Assembly: GCA_018350325.1 (NCBI GenBank)
Contig: JAEVLN010000003.1
Span: forward strand, 1,907,214-1,971,213
DNA: 64,000 nt
Source of the DNA: Globodera rostochiensis
Lineage: Eukaryota > Nematoda > Chromadorea > Rhabditida > Heteroderidae
Direction: 5' to 3'
Both the position numbers and the translations under genes were made by a program. Numbering within the stretch: position 1 is the first letter of the stretch; every line of letters starts with the position of its first letter. Of the stretch, positions 44,994 to 58,198 are shown in pieces. Under the pieces are notes generated by a model that saw only the letters and a program-made list of their open reading frames with translations, was not told the DNA's origin and searched no databases.

Positions 44994-47668
44994 TAAATCG
45001 TTGTGGAAGAAAGTTTTGAATTTAGAAAGTAAAAAGATGAAAGGGGGCGACAGATCCGCCGGATAATGCCGTCGGCTTCCTCTTTGATCTCCTCCCATTA
45101 TAAAACACTTTGACTTCTCTCTCTACCAAAAAGTGCGTATGATGTCTTCCTATTCATCATTTCCGTAGGGAAAACAGCGTTTTCTGATGGGTGTGGGATC
45201 GAATAGCCCCCGAGGGGACGGACGGACGGACAAATGTCCTTTCTCCCGCCACCAGTTCATTGGCTTGGCCGCGGATTTGTCACCACAGCGGGCGGAGAGT
45301 GAGACGTTATTGCGATGGCACTCACTTTTTTTTGTCAATGCTTCAAAATTGATAATAAAAAGGATTTATTCTCTCCCTTTGAATAAATTAATATTTGTCA
45401 ATAAAATTCCCGCCCTTCCAATTCCCTCCCCCCCCCCTCCCCCATAAATCGTTTTATTCTCCGCTAAGCAATCGATTGCTAACTCAAAATGCAATCCATG
45501 CAGTTCCATTTGTCCACTCCCACTTCACCCAATCCCTTAGTCAGATCCCCCCCCCCCCAATGGGCTCTTGAAGACCAAATCAAACAGAAAAGCCACACCC
45601 GCCTATCCTTCAACCCCTCCCCCCCCACCTCCCCCCCTCCCCCCCCCTCCCCCTCCCCTCCCCCCTCCCCTCCTCAAATCCTCAACTCATCAAACCCCTC
45701 TTCTTTCACTGCCCTTAATTTAATTTCCCGTTCCGTTCATTCCTCCTCCCATAGCCTTCTCCACTTTTGGCCTCGGCCAATTGTATTGGCACTTCACTTT
45801 CCCCGCCCGCATTCTGTGTCCATTTCCCCTTCCCCCCCCCCCCTCTCCCCCCTCTCACTTACTCAATCTTCGTAAATACAAATTCCCAGGGGAAGTCATT
45901 GCTTTGCACAATTTGGGCATGCTTTTTGTAAATTATATCATTTTTGTTACTTAGAACTGCTGGCGATTTTGATTGATTTTGTTTGGAAGAGTTGAAGCGC
46001 GTGAAATGTGCAATTGACACTTTCACCGGTGCATTTCATTTTTTGCCAGGGCGCGCGCTGTTCCAATGTTTGTCTCCCCGACGAAAGCGTCCCTTCTCAA
46101 TGCCTTTGCAGGCAAAACGGCTACAAAACCGCTGTGAAAATCGATTCTTAGCATATTCATCGTCCGGCGGAAACAACAAATACAAATAAACGACACCGAT
46201 GTATACTTTTCCCTTAGGACAAACACCAAAACTTGGAGCCCCCCCCGGCCATTTCCTTCATTCTCCTTTCTTCAGTGACTGTGATGTGTCGGTGACTCTT
46301 GCAGCATGCCCCCCCCCACCTCTTCCTCCCCTCCCCTCCGGGCACCTCTCTGCGGAGTTTGGACTATTCTCAGTCATCGTTCGGCAGCTTCGACTTGTGT
46401 TGGTCTGGCCAGAATTGGGTGGTTCGTTGGCTGCCGGCTCTTTCTTCCCTACAGGGCGCTGGGTGTTTGGTGGCTGTGGAGCCTTTTCCTTCCGGGCATT
46501 CCCTCGGGGCAAATGCTTCTCCCCCCCCCAAGCCTCCAGCCCCACTTCATTTCACACTCTCCGCGCCATCGCCAAAACAATGACGGCAGCCTCTTCATTT
46601 GCAGTTGCTCTATTCTAAACTCTCTTTTACCCTTTCTTCATTCGCGTTTCAGTAGCCTTTCTTCTATCCTCTTCTTCCTCCTCCTCTTCCTCCTCCTTTT
46701 CTTCCCTATTCTTCCGCACTCCTCTTCCTCCTCCCTGTTCTTCTTCCTCCTCCTCTTCCTGCTCATCTTCTTCCTCCTCTTCTTCCCCTCCTCTTCCTCC
46801 TCCTCTTCTTCCTCACTCCTCTTCCTCCCTCTATTCCTTCTTACTCACTTCTTTCAACATTTTCTGCCGCTGATAAAAACAAAATTCCCACCGTTTAACT
46901 TCTTATCAATTCGTCAGTGTGAGTTTATTGGCGACTTTATGCTTTTCCCGCCCCCCCCCCCGCCCAGCAAATCTTCCTCTTCAAGCGGATTATTTTGTTG
47001 TCGGCTGTTTACACAAATAATTTCCCTTCCGTTTTCATCCCCCCAAATCGATCATTCTTTTCATATTCCAAATTTTTGCATTTTCACATTTTGTTCGCTT
47101 TTCCCTGAGGCACATTGATTATTTGGCATCCCCCCGAGGCTTTCCTCCCATTTTCATTTGTTTTGCCCTTTCCTTCGCTAATAGCTGTCTCGGAAAGACC
47201 AAAGGCCTAAAAGCATAGGAAATTGGTGAGGAATTTGCAAGACGAATAAAATTTGGAGGGCGGGGGGGGGGAAACAAATGTTTATAAATTTATTGATGTA
47301 CCCCCGAGGGGAAAAGTGACAGATTTTAGGGGATGGGATGGATGTTGGTTAAACTTCCGAAAGACGCAACGACTAATTGACCCAGACACATTTTCACCCG
47401 TCCAAATGATCTGACGGCCTCGCGGGGTGGGCAGTGAGTGCCACAAGCAGAGTGAATTGGGATATACGCCCCGGGGGATAATTAATAAACACATCTTTTT
47501 GACAATTCAAATCGTTTTTTTCACAGATTTTTTGTCCCAAAATACCATTTCCGTTTTTGCGTTGGTTGACAACAAACACATTTCCCCTCCCCCATTCGCT
47601 TCATTCATCCGATCTCAGCGCCTTCCTTCCCTCTGCCTCCCAACAATTGCAATTAGTCACTTTTCGGA
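44994..47668. other. Upstream region of the catenin gene, no firm exon
   Basis: Poly-C and pyrimidine-rich blocks dominate (45420-45450, 45615-45680, 46660-46830). A frame near 46330-46450 reads SLRSLDYSQSSFGSFD after a good acceptor and might be an alternative 5' exon of the catenin, but it cannot be joined with confidence. Promoter elements are not recognisable. Confidence 0.35.
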
Positions 47669-50600
47669 ATGCTAACAACCTCCTCATCCTCCACCATCCC
47701 TCCTCCTCTTCCTCCTTCCGCCTCATCGTTTTCCTCAACTCTTCCGATTGGACGTCGTTCCCCTCCCTCTTGCACTTCTTCCCCCGAGGTCGTCGCTGTG
47801 CCGGTCTGGCAGAACGATGGCATGAAGCAGCAACAGCAACAACAGTCGACGACGACAATGGAGCCAATTCCGGAGGATGAGGAAGAGAGCGGTCTGTTGG
47901 GGATCGAATTGGGTGTGATGAAGGCAAGGCAATGGGAGGGGAGGGGGGGGGAAGGGACTGATCGCTGGGATACAAACAGAACAACTGGTTGAAGTTGAAG
48001 AGGAAGGAATGCTGCTGGCATTTCCATTTTCGCCCCAGGCTACGTTCACAATTAAGTCAATTTTCAGTTTTCTCTGCCAGCACTTCCTTCATCGGCCAAC
48101 CCGAGGCCAGCCCAACCGCGCATCCGTCCACTTCGGCACAATCCCCGACTTCTGCCCTGCCACCATGCAAAGATGGCCAACACCGGTTCTCGTCCCCCAC
48201 TTTTGCCGGAATGGACACGGAAATTGTGGCCAAGCGAATAACAGAATCTAAACGGCGATTGAGAGAGACATATACGACGGAAGAGATCGACACTTTGGTC
48301 AGGTAGGCAATGAAAAACTAAATAATATAATGGGAGAAGTTCAACATTCACGCCATTTTACCCTTCTCAAATGACTGTTCTGTGCTCAATGTTCACATAT
48401 TTATTATTTATCTTTTCCTATTTGTCCCACATTATTTCATCATTAAATTTGTTCAATATTTTATTAGTGCATAACGAAAGGGATGAGGAGGATCGGGAGG
48501 TGCGCGGGGGAAATTGAGGGTATTGATGGGATGGACGCCGGGGGGGGAGGTGGACGTGAAATGGGATGATTTGTGGGGAAAGGAGGACAATTTGGGGGGG
48601 GGGGGGGGGGAATTGCGTTGCGCGTTGGTGGGGGGGAGGAGGCCCCCCCCCCCCAACTTCAGCAGCAGCTGAGGGCGGTCTCTGCTTGGAAGCGAATTGT
48701 GCGCCGCCGGTGGACTTTATCGGATGAAATTCCCTCCCGCCCCCCCCCCTTTTTGTCCCCCACAATTTATGCCCGATAATGAAAATTGTTTCCTTTTTTA
48801 TTTGATTTATTTGTGAGGATGGGACTGGTAATAAAATAAGGGAAAGAAAAATCGATCAGTTGGCAGAGACGGAACATTTTGGCCGATCATTTTGTCCACT
48901 CGCCCCCCCCCGTCCCCCCCCCCCCCCTCCTCCTCTCCTTTTACCTTCGAACCCAAAGGCAATGCTTACACCCATCCCCCCACCACCACCACCACAGTCT
49001 TCCTAAAACACATTGTTTGTCCTCTTCCAATTTGTCCCCCCCCCCCCCCCCCCCGACTTTTGCCCTCCTCCCTCAGCTGCGCATTCCCCCCCCCCGGCAA
49101 ATACTCTCTTCGACCCTTCACCTCACTGGTGAATTTTGTGCAGGCATTCATTACTTTTTGTGTCCGCGACGTTTCATTTTTGAAAATGTTTTGTTTTCTT
49201 TAATGAAAGGGGCCGCTCGCTTCCCACCGGCGGCTCTTCTCGGAGTTGGGACTAGAAATGGAATCGATGCTGGTACTGGGACATCCCCCCCCCGTCAAAT
49301 ACTCTCTTCGGCTGATTGTTCTCCGCACTTTTTTTGTTGTCTATTTTCGTCAAAAATTTAGCTAAAAACAACTTGAAATTTCTGGATTTTTCGAGCACAT
49401 CTTCTTAAGGTGCAAAGGTGGAGAGGAAATTTGGTGTCAATTGCATTTCACACTCTCCTCAGTGCCCCCCACCCGCCCACTTTTCCCAAATTCAGTCATT
49501 GGATTTATTCCTCTCCAATTCTCCCAATGGAAAAAAGAAAGATGTGTTGAATTTTTTTAATAACGCATTTAAGTCTCGCTTCTCTCTCCTATCCTAAACT
49601 TAGGCCACCCCCGAGGGCATATCAGATGGTCACAGATCACATACTGGTAGTGCTGGTCATCAACCTCATCTCATTCTGAGTCCGCAAATTCGTAGCACCC
49701 TCCGCGCTTCCAATCGATCTTTTGAATATGGAAATGCCAAATCGGGAGAGGGAGGGGAGGGGGGGGGGAGTGTACGAAGACTGACGCACATCGAACAGAC
49801 GAAGAGGGGGAGGGGGGGGGAGGGGGATGGGGGGGGGAGGGGGGACGGGTGGCTCTGTGGGTGAGGGGCTTATGGCGGGGAATGGCTGCTTGCTATTCGA
49901 CGATGGGTGGGGTGAATAATGCATAAATTGGGGGGGGCGAATGGATCCCGAATGAATTAGCGAGCGAACGAATCCCGACGTCCCTCCCCCCCTTTTTTTG
50001 TTTGTTTATTCCGACAATCATTGCGCTTTCCCCTTCCCACCTTTGCCGTGCCATTTTTTACGACATTTTCCCCATATTCTGCACAAATACATTTGGTAAT
50101 TTACGCCTAATAAATTGCCAATTGCCCTCAAGAATAGAACATTTCCTAGCTAATCTGATCAGCTTCATCCCCTCCCTCCCTAATTAGTAAGTAATTAGCA
50201 GACATTTGTATTTGTTCTCCTTCCTCCAATGTTTTGGCCGATCGTCCCCTCAACTTTAGCCCCCCCCCTCCCATTCGATGGTCAGCCCCACCGATAATCC
50301 CCCCACTCTTTCCCCAATAAATATAATCAAAATAATTTCACTGCCACTCCAATCGAATATGGGAACAAATTTGAAAAATCGTAATTTGATTTAATAATAA
50401 TGTTGAAATTCCCATAGTTTTTTTTCGCAAAATTTCTGAATTTTGCTTATTTCCGTGTCTTAGCAAAACGTTCCTCCCAATTGTTTCGTTTCAGCACTTT
50501 GCCTAAGGATTCTGTGCCCGTGGAATGGGAACATTTTTCCACCAAAGAAGTCGTCGTTGATCCAAAGTGAGTTTTTGGGAAAATTGCCCGAGGCTAAAGG

Positions 50601-53600
50601 CTAATTGTGCCATAAAGCCACCAACCTTGGACTCAACTCCCCTAAATAGCCTGATGGCCAATAAACATTTTACATTAATTTAAGAATGGCGCACACATAT
50701 GTGACTGAACTGGCAGGAGGCATTCCTTCCGCCCGCGGCACAAAATATTCCTACACCTACGAGTCCCGGGTTGAGGAGGAGGGACAGAACGAGATGGAGG
50801 AGACCCAAAGCGAAAGAAGAAGAAGGAGGAGGAGTTCAGAGGAAGCAGCGGAGGAACACCCACCGGTCACTCAGCTGAGGAGCGAGGAGGAGGAGAGGGA
50901 GCTGGACAGGGAGGTGAGGAGGGGCGAGGACGGCACGGAGAGGCATTGTACGTCCACGCAAAAGGTGGGCATCGGCATGGACAGTTCGTTGACCTAACGG
51001 CTTAATCAAAGATCACCCGAGTGACCAAAATCACGACGACGAGGCAAGTGAAGCAAATTCCAGTGGACCCAGGCGACGTTTACTTTGACGCCGACGGAAA
51101 TCCGATTTTGAACGGATTTGACGGTGATCAGATTAAATTAAAAAGTTATTTCTCAAGACAAAAGTTTTGTCTGAGGGTTTTTTGGGATTGTCCAGGGGCT
51201 TTCAGTGCATTCCCCGTGACTGAGTTGCAATCGCATGTTCAGCTCAGAATATTTCGGCCGGCAGCAATCCGGACGAAGAGGAATTCTCCGGGGGATTGGA
51301 CAGTTCCGTTGGCATCGATCTCAGCAGAACGTACATCTCAGAGAGCGAGCAGTACTTCAGCTCTCCTCAGACCAGCTCCACCACCCAACAGGGCTCCCAG
51401 AGCGTTTCTCCACCGATGGCTGGCGACGACAGATATTTCACGGGTTGGAAACCCATTATGATGCTTCTCGTTGCTTTACCCTCTTCATAATGCCCTCCTT
51501 TTACAGCAACTCCCGGCGCCCCCGGTTTGCCCGAAGTGACCGAACTGACCGACTCCACAATTTCGCTGGCTTGGCTTAGGCCCGACTTCGACGGCACTGC
51601 CGGCCCGTTGATTGGCTATCGAGTGGAGTTCCGTCGTTCGGACTTTGACGATTGGGACCCGGCACATGACGACCTTTTGGGGGAGACGGAGTGCAAAAGT
51701 GAGGGGGCGAAAAGTAACAAACTTCCAGAGGAAATAAGCGATTTGCCTTTCCATCGCTCACCTCAAATTCGGTGAATATTTCCCCCCCCCCCCTCCCCTC
51801 AAACGCCGATCGGTTGACTCACTCAGCCACGGCGCCTTTTGCTTGGGACGCACAACAATTTCATTCAAAAGGCGTAACACACCAAACAAAATAATTTTCA
51901 CCTTAAAAGAACACTTTCCTCAATCATTTTGGTCGCAAATTGGCCCAAAATGTCGGCCCACCAAATATTTATGGCATCAGAAAATTATGTGGCGAAGAAA
52001 GAAGGGCACACTTTTCAAAGTCATTTTAGCGGGAAGAGCCGTTGGCAGATGACCACTTGTAAAGAAAGCCAAAATTTTTGTTGAATTTATTCACTATTTT
52101 TATTATAGTAACAAATTTGGATGTCGACGAATGCTATCAATTCCGAGTTTTGGGTGCCAACATCGGCGGTTTCGGGACGCCGTCTGCCGCGTGTGCCCCA
52201 ATTCAACTGAGAAAAGGCAAAGAATGGCGTTTAAGCCCGGGGCTTGGTACTTTGAGCACAGGTCGGCGAATTGGCAAATAATTTATAAGACTAATTGAAA
52301 TTGCTTCAACGGATTTTGGAGGAGGGATGGCCGGCCATTTCTTCTTTAGAGGGCTATCATAATCAGACTAAAGAGCCACCAACCCCCGTCCATCACATCA
52401 CAAACATCGCGCTATTCATCCAAATCCATCCATTTTGTTGTGGCGTTATCTTTGGCGCCCATCCCCCCCCTCTCCCCCGGCGTCATCCTCCCGCCACCAA
52501 ACCGACAAAAGCTGCAATAGAAAGAAAATCGGGAAATGTTGAGAAGGAATGGGAGGGGGATGGCGTTGGTGAGTGGACTGTGTGGTGTCAAGGTTGAATG
52601 AATGAATGAATAATTGAAGAGAATTGAACATGACATGACGTGTAAATATGAAAGGCCCCCGATCGGCATTATGCAAATTATGCTCGGCAAAAGTTCAAAA
52701 CGGATTTGCAGATGCCCAAGAAGCCGAACCTCCGCCGCCGCCGGGGAGGCCCCATGTGGTGGAATTGGGCTCTGACCGGGCGACCATCGAATGGCAGCCG
52801 TCAGTGAGTGCACCCAACGGCGATGTATTTGGAGAACATCACCGGAGGGGGGAAATGAACGGAGGGGAGGGGACCGGCGGCACTCTGGTGGGATATGTGG
52901 TAAGGGGAGGGGGGGGGGGGGGCATTTGGATTCCGTTTACGGCATTTTGAACGATTTCTCAGGTGGAATATAGGGCGGCGGCCGGCACTTCCGAATGGAC
53001 TCCGGCAAATGATCGGCCAATTAGCGAGCACAGATTTACCGGTAGGTAACCTTAACATTTGGACAAAATGTTCAATTTAGGCCAATTTCTTTCTTAATTG
53101 CCTCCGTCCCCTTTCCGAATACAAAAACCTTTCTGAGCCCATAAAATTCTTTCGTTCATTCCGTTTGCTTTCATTTTAGTGCAAAATCTCCGTCCAAACG
53201 GGGAATACGAATTCCGCGTGTTGGCCAGGGATAAATTGGGCCGTCAATCGTCCAGCCCCTCCTCCGGCTTTGTCCGAATTCGGCCCTCCGTCCCCTTCCG
53301 ACAGCAATCCCTCCGGCAACAGCCTCCGCCTCCTCCCGGACAGCCAAAGGTGGGGGGGGGGGGCCGAGAAGTGATTTGAACCGCCGCCGTTGTGGGGGAT
53401 CATTCTCGAAACTTTCCTCCCTACCGCAGTTGCTCGAGAGCGGGCCCAGCTGGGTGCACCTGTGCTGGGAAGCGCCACGGCCTCAGCCCTCCCATCCGAT
53501 TGCCTATTTAGTGGAATTGCGCCAGCTGGTGGAAGCCGCCCGTGGCGGAGAATGGGCCCCTCTGGGGCAGCAGCGGGTGGGCGAGGAGGGGGGCGAGGCG

Positions 53601-56600
53601 AAGACGCTGGTCACCACATCGTTAGGCCATTTCATTGGTGAGCGAGCAGCACAGCACTTGAGGGTGGGGGGGGGGGGGGGGTGGGGATCAGAGGAGCGGG
53701 GGCGGGGGCGGTGGGTGAGGGGCCGCGGGGAAGATCAGTGCGAGTGGAGGGGACCCCCGCGGCGTTGTTGTGGAGTGGAACGGGTCGGGGAGGGGGCGTT
53801 TCCAGTTCATCCCAATCTCATCCCATCGTCGCCATCCTTTCCCTTCCATTTGAGTGGTTTTGCCTCTTCGGCAGCGCTCTAAAGGACACTTTCGTGTGAG
53901 GACTAAGTCGACGAGCAGAGAAAGGTCGTCAGTCAGCGTCCATTAACGGGAAACCCCCGAGGGGGGGGGGGGGTAAACACCGCCCACCCAAACTAAAGAA
54001 AGGAATGACCAAACTCCCGCCCCCCCCTTCCATTTGCATGCCTTTGACTTTAATTACCGAAAATTTCACTTCCAGTGGAAAATCTGTCCCCAGCAGAAAG
54101 TGCCGTTGGCTACGAATTCCGCGTTTGGACTGTGTCGTTGGTGAACGGTACGACTGAAGTTGCTTAGAAGAAATGAAAGACTTTTATAGGCCTCTGTTCT
54201 GCCATCCCTTCACCCGTCTCGGATCCGATCAGGCTTAACCCCGGTTGGCCTGTCCCCGCGGATCAGCCCCACACCGTGTCAAACAGAAGGCCTCCGGAAA
54301 GGCCTTTCGCCCCCGAATATCTTGGTCGAAAAAGATTCCAAATCGACTCACTCCGATGGGCACATTTTAAGAATATAACGGCGGCACCTCTCTGACATTG
54401 TGTTGGCTACCAGCCAAAAGCGCTCTTCCGGTCCAAGGCTACGAAGTCGAATTCCGTGACATTATGCAGGACGCCACTCACTGGTACCGCATGACCGATC
54501 AGCTCGTGCGCGCGTGTAAAACAACCGTCGGCTATTTGTTGAACGGGCACCAATACCAATTCCGAATCATCGCAAAAAATTCTGCCGGCCTCTCCGACCC
54601 CAGCGACCCGTCCCCGCTGATCACAATCGACTCCGATGGCGCAAGTCGATCAGAGCAGCCGACAGCGCAAACAAAGTTTATTGAAGCTGAACGGCACATC
54701 GGAGTGCCGTTGGCAGATGAAATGGTCCGTGAGTCACCGCCACTTCCGGACAGAGACGGTGAGAAAAGGATGATTTGAGTATGATGGACAATTATTGTCA
54801 CACGATCAGACTCTCCACCTCCGATCTATCGGCAGACTGAGTCCAGCCTTCAGTGGAGAGACCCGACGCTGAAGGAAGTGGTCGACTATCTGAAGAGCCC
54901 GGATCAGACTTTGGTGCTGGACGCCTCCGGGTATCTGCAGCATTTGACCTTCAACAACGATTTGATCAAGGAGGAGACCCGGAATTACGGTAGGGCGGCC
55001 GACTGCCCCCTTCTTTAGCAACGGTCAAAAGTGATTCGTCGTCCGATCAGTGTTCTGTCTCGAATAGCCTCTTTTTGGTTCTCCATCAGATCAATCAATC
55101 GCTCCCAAATTGAGGTGGCATCGAATGCCTTGTCTCGCTGCTCCGTTCGCCAAACCACGAAATCCTTCGCAACGTTTGCGGCTGTCTGAAAAATTTGGCC
55201 TTTGGACGCGCTAACGACGCCAACAAACGGCTGATAAACTCGAAGGGCGGCGTGAAGGCACTGACGCAACTTCTGAGACACGTAAATGTCCCTCTGACAG
55301 TACAGGAGGAAGTGACTGGGGGTTAGTTCTTATAATTAATTAAACATTTTTTGAATTTAAGCATTTATATTATTATGTCTGAACGATGTTTTTATTCTTT
55401 TAGCCCTTTGGAACATTTCGTCGGCCGACGAATTGAAAGAATCCGTCCTGAACCAGGCCGCTGAAACTGTCGTCTCTCACGTTGTGTAAGAATTGGAGGG
55501 GGGGGGGGGGGGGGGTTAAAGTTTAAAGCTTAATCAAAGGGCCCCCCCCCCCAACAAATCGGCAACGTTTCATTTGTTAGGTTGCCATCCGCTGCTCAGC
55601 TACGGCAATCCCAGCAACAGCTCCAACCTCCGACGATTCCACAACAAACACGCGCTCCGTCCTCCGCTTTGAATGCCCGCAATTCGACTTTGAATGTGTT
55701 CCGTAACGGAGTTGGCATTCTTCGCAACATCTCTGCCGTTAATGACTCCGCACGGCGCTTCCTTCGCTCCGCTCCGGGACTGGTGGATGTACTGCTTGAT
55801 TTCTTAGAGGGATCCGTGCAGAGGGTTCAGTTGGACAACCGAACAGTTGAAAATGTTATTTGCTTGCTGAGGAATCTGAGCTACCGGTGAAGAAGCATTC
55901 AAAGAAACCCCCGAGGACACTCAGTTTTTAGGGTGCAAGAGGTTGTCGACCCAAAGTATGACCCGAATCGGCCCCGATACCAAATGCACGGGGACAGCCA
56001 GCTCCAACAGGACGGACAGCTTTCTTTTGCATCGGCTCGGTCCGAACGAAGCCGGTCAGCCCCGGCGGGAAGTCCAAAAACGCCGTCGGGCAAGAAGGGA
56101 CGTCTGTTCCCCAAGGGAAAGGGAAAGAAGGGCACCGAAACGGAGTTTGCTAACAGCACAATTCCGCTGGAAACAGTCAGTTTTTGAGCAAATATTTGGG
56201 GACTTTGTTTCACATCTTAAATTGAACATTCTGAAGGGTCCACATCGGTTGTGGCACCCAAACACGGTCAAGCTGTACTTGCGAGTGCTGCAAGAGTCTG
56301 CGGACTCTGAAATTTTGGAGGCGTCAACGGCAGCCATTCAAAATTTGGCCGGCTGTCCTTTCGACGGCTCTTCGTTGGTGCGACAAACAGTTCGCACGGA
56401 GAAGGGTTTGCCCGTCCTGGTGGAGTTGTTGCGTCTGAGGGAGGACCGCGTAGTTTGTGCCGTGTGTTGCGCACTGCGGAATTTGGCACTTGACCAGGTC
56501 AGCCGGTGTTAAATTTGCAGAACAGAAATTGCATGACAGATTTAGCGGAATCTTGAATTGATCGGCAAATATGCTTTGGCGGAATTGTTGACCAAGTTGC

Positions 56601-57472
56601 CTGATCGAACGGGATTGGAGAAAGTCCGGTCAAATCCGGCATTGCCGATTGCCTCGGACGCGACCGTTGGTGCCGTTCTTGGCCTTCTCTGGGAGGCCGT
56701 TCGACACAGCGCTGAGTTGGCCCGTGCAGTGCACGAAACGGCGAACGGAACGGAACGGCTGAGGACGGTGGCCAAGTCGTACCCGACGCACGGGCGAAGA
56801 GTGTGCAAATACGCGACCCAAGTGTTGTTCATGATGTGGCAGAACAAAGAGTTGCACGAATTGTTCCGCCGAGACGGACTTTCCGAAGCGGACTTTTACA
56901 GCGGCACTTTGCACCGCGGAGGCAAAGGCGGCGGGGGCAAGGAGCAGCAGAACTACAACAGCAGCTCCCCCTCCTCAGTGGCCACCACTTTGGCACGCCC
57001 ATTCTCTTCTCAGGCAAGTTTTGTGCCGTCAGAGGGCGGGAAAATGCCGTCTTTTATCTCAGGGCGTTGAAAGACCGGCTCATCTGATCGGAATGGGCAC
57101 GCCACGGACGGACGACGGCGGTGGGGGCGATACAAGTCAATACGGAGCTCTGACGCCATCCCAATCCGTACGTTTTTAACAGAACTCCTTGAACTTGACG
57201 CGAAATCTCAGAGAAAAAGTGAGACGCCAGTGAGCGGAACTCTGCAGAAACAGACGATGATCTCCGGCAGCCATCTTGACCGACGACAATTCGATCAGGT
57301 CGGCACAAACACTCCGATCATGCCAAGAAACGATGCCTTTGTCCCATTTGATCAGAATCTGCCACTTCAAATTCCGGCAGCAGATTCACATCTCTACGCC
57401 TCTGTTCAGAAAGAGAACGGAAGGCCCTCTTTGGGCAGTGCCCGGAGGCGATCCATCGACAGTTGGGTGTGA
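47669..57472 (+). CDS. jac-1: p120/delta-catenin family protein with FN3 domains (JAC-1 type)
   Basis: Twenty-four exons from 47669-47912 to 57212-57472 can be joined in phase to 1613 residues. Residues 1-380 are disordered, with Gln and Glu/Arg-rich segments. Four fibronectin III domains follow (about 382-496, 497-642, 643-780 and 781-909), with markers such as LIGYRVEFR, ECYQFRVLGANIGG, EYEFRVLARDK and QGYEVEFRD. The armadillo region starts at WRDPTLKEVVDYL. It includes GYLQHLTFNND, GIECLVSLLRSP, GCLKNLAFGRAND, ALWNISSADELK, VENVICLLRNLSYR, EILEASTAAIQNL, ALRNLALDQRNLELIGK and LFMMWQNKELHELF. A basic KGKGKK loop lies within it. The protein ends in DSWV, a PDZ ligand. Members bind the juxtamembrane part of cadherin and act at adherens junctions. 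The intron at 57014-57062 begins GC (CAG|GCAAGT). The start exon is provisional; from about 48068 on the model is firm. Confidence 0.92.
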
Positions 57473-58198
57473 GAGTAATGATCGGTAATTGCCGTGCCAA
57501 TGCCGACAAATTTTTTACCCTCGCCACTTTTATCATCACAGTGCAGTTCGCTCACCCATTCAAACCTTTCGTTCATCACTTTCATCTCATTCGCATTCTT
57601 TCTTTTTTAACTGTCACTTTGAAAACGCATTTTAACATTTTTATCTTTCAATTACAAATATTTAATTAATTATATCAATCCTCAAAAGGATTAAAGAAAG
57701 ACAAAACAATTATTCGGGTTAATGAGATCTTAGTTCGTTGGGATTTATGCAACAATGCAAGTTAGTACCAAAAAAAGAAAATACGGACGGAATAAATTTC
57801 TAATATCAATCGAGGCAAAATGTCTGCGGACGAGTTGATAAATAAAGTCCAAATTTACTGCAAAACTTGTAATTAGAGACCGGCAACTCAGCCCAAACAA
57901 AATTTTGTACAAAATTTTTTGGGTTTCTTTTGGTTTTGGTTTCTTTTGGGCTGCCTAATTTGACCAAAACCAAATTTTTGATTTTTTTTTTTGTACAAAA
58001 AACCCCGAAAAATTTTTGGTTTTGGTCCGGACTCTATTTGTAATGGCATATTAAGCCAAATCAAGGACGCTGAGATAATGGACAAAAGTGAATTCTGTTC
58101 AAAATTGAACATCAAATTGTGGATTTTGCCCCGGGTGCCGCTCGGTCTTCCCTTCGGTTCGGCCTTAATAGCCAGCCGTTCGAGGCCTTTCTTCCCAT
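57473..58198. other. Shared 3' region of convergent jac-1 and TRAPPC12-like genes
   Basis: AT-rich, with AATAAA-like words on both strands. Around 57895-58035, TTTGGTTTTGG and GTACAAAA words recur in both orientations, giving a loose inverted structure with CCCAAA at its edges. No gene. Confidence 0.5.

Noticed and set aside
46306..47118. 270-residue plus-strand frame near 46.3-47.1 kb
   Set aside because: Mostly pyrimidine-repeat translation. Only a short part near 46330-46450 looks coding, in a different frame, and it cannot be joined.
52216..52261. GC donor at 52216 in the catenin gene
   Set aside because: A normal GT donor at 52262 has the same phase and needs no non-canonical splice, so it was preferred.
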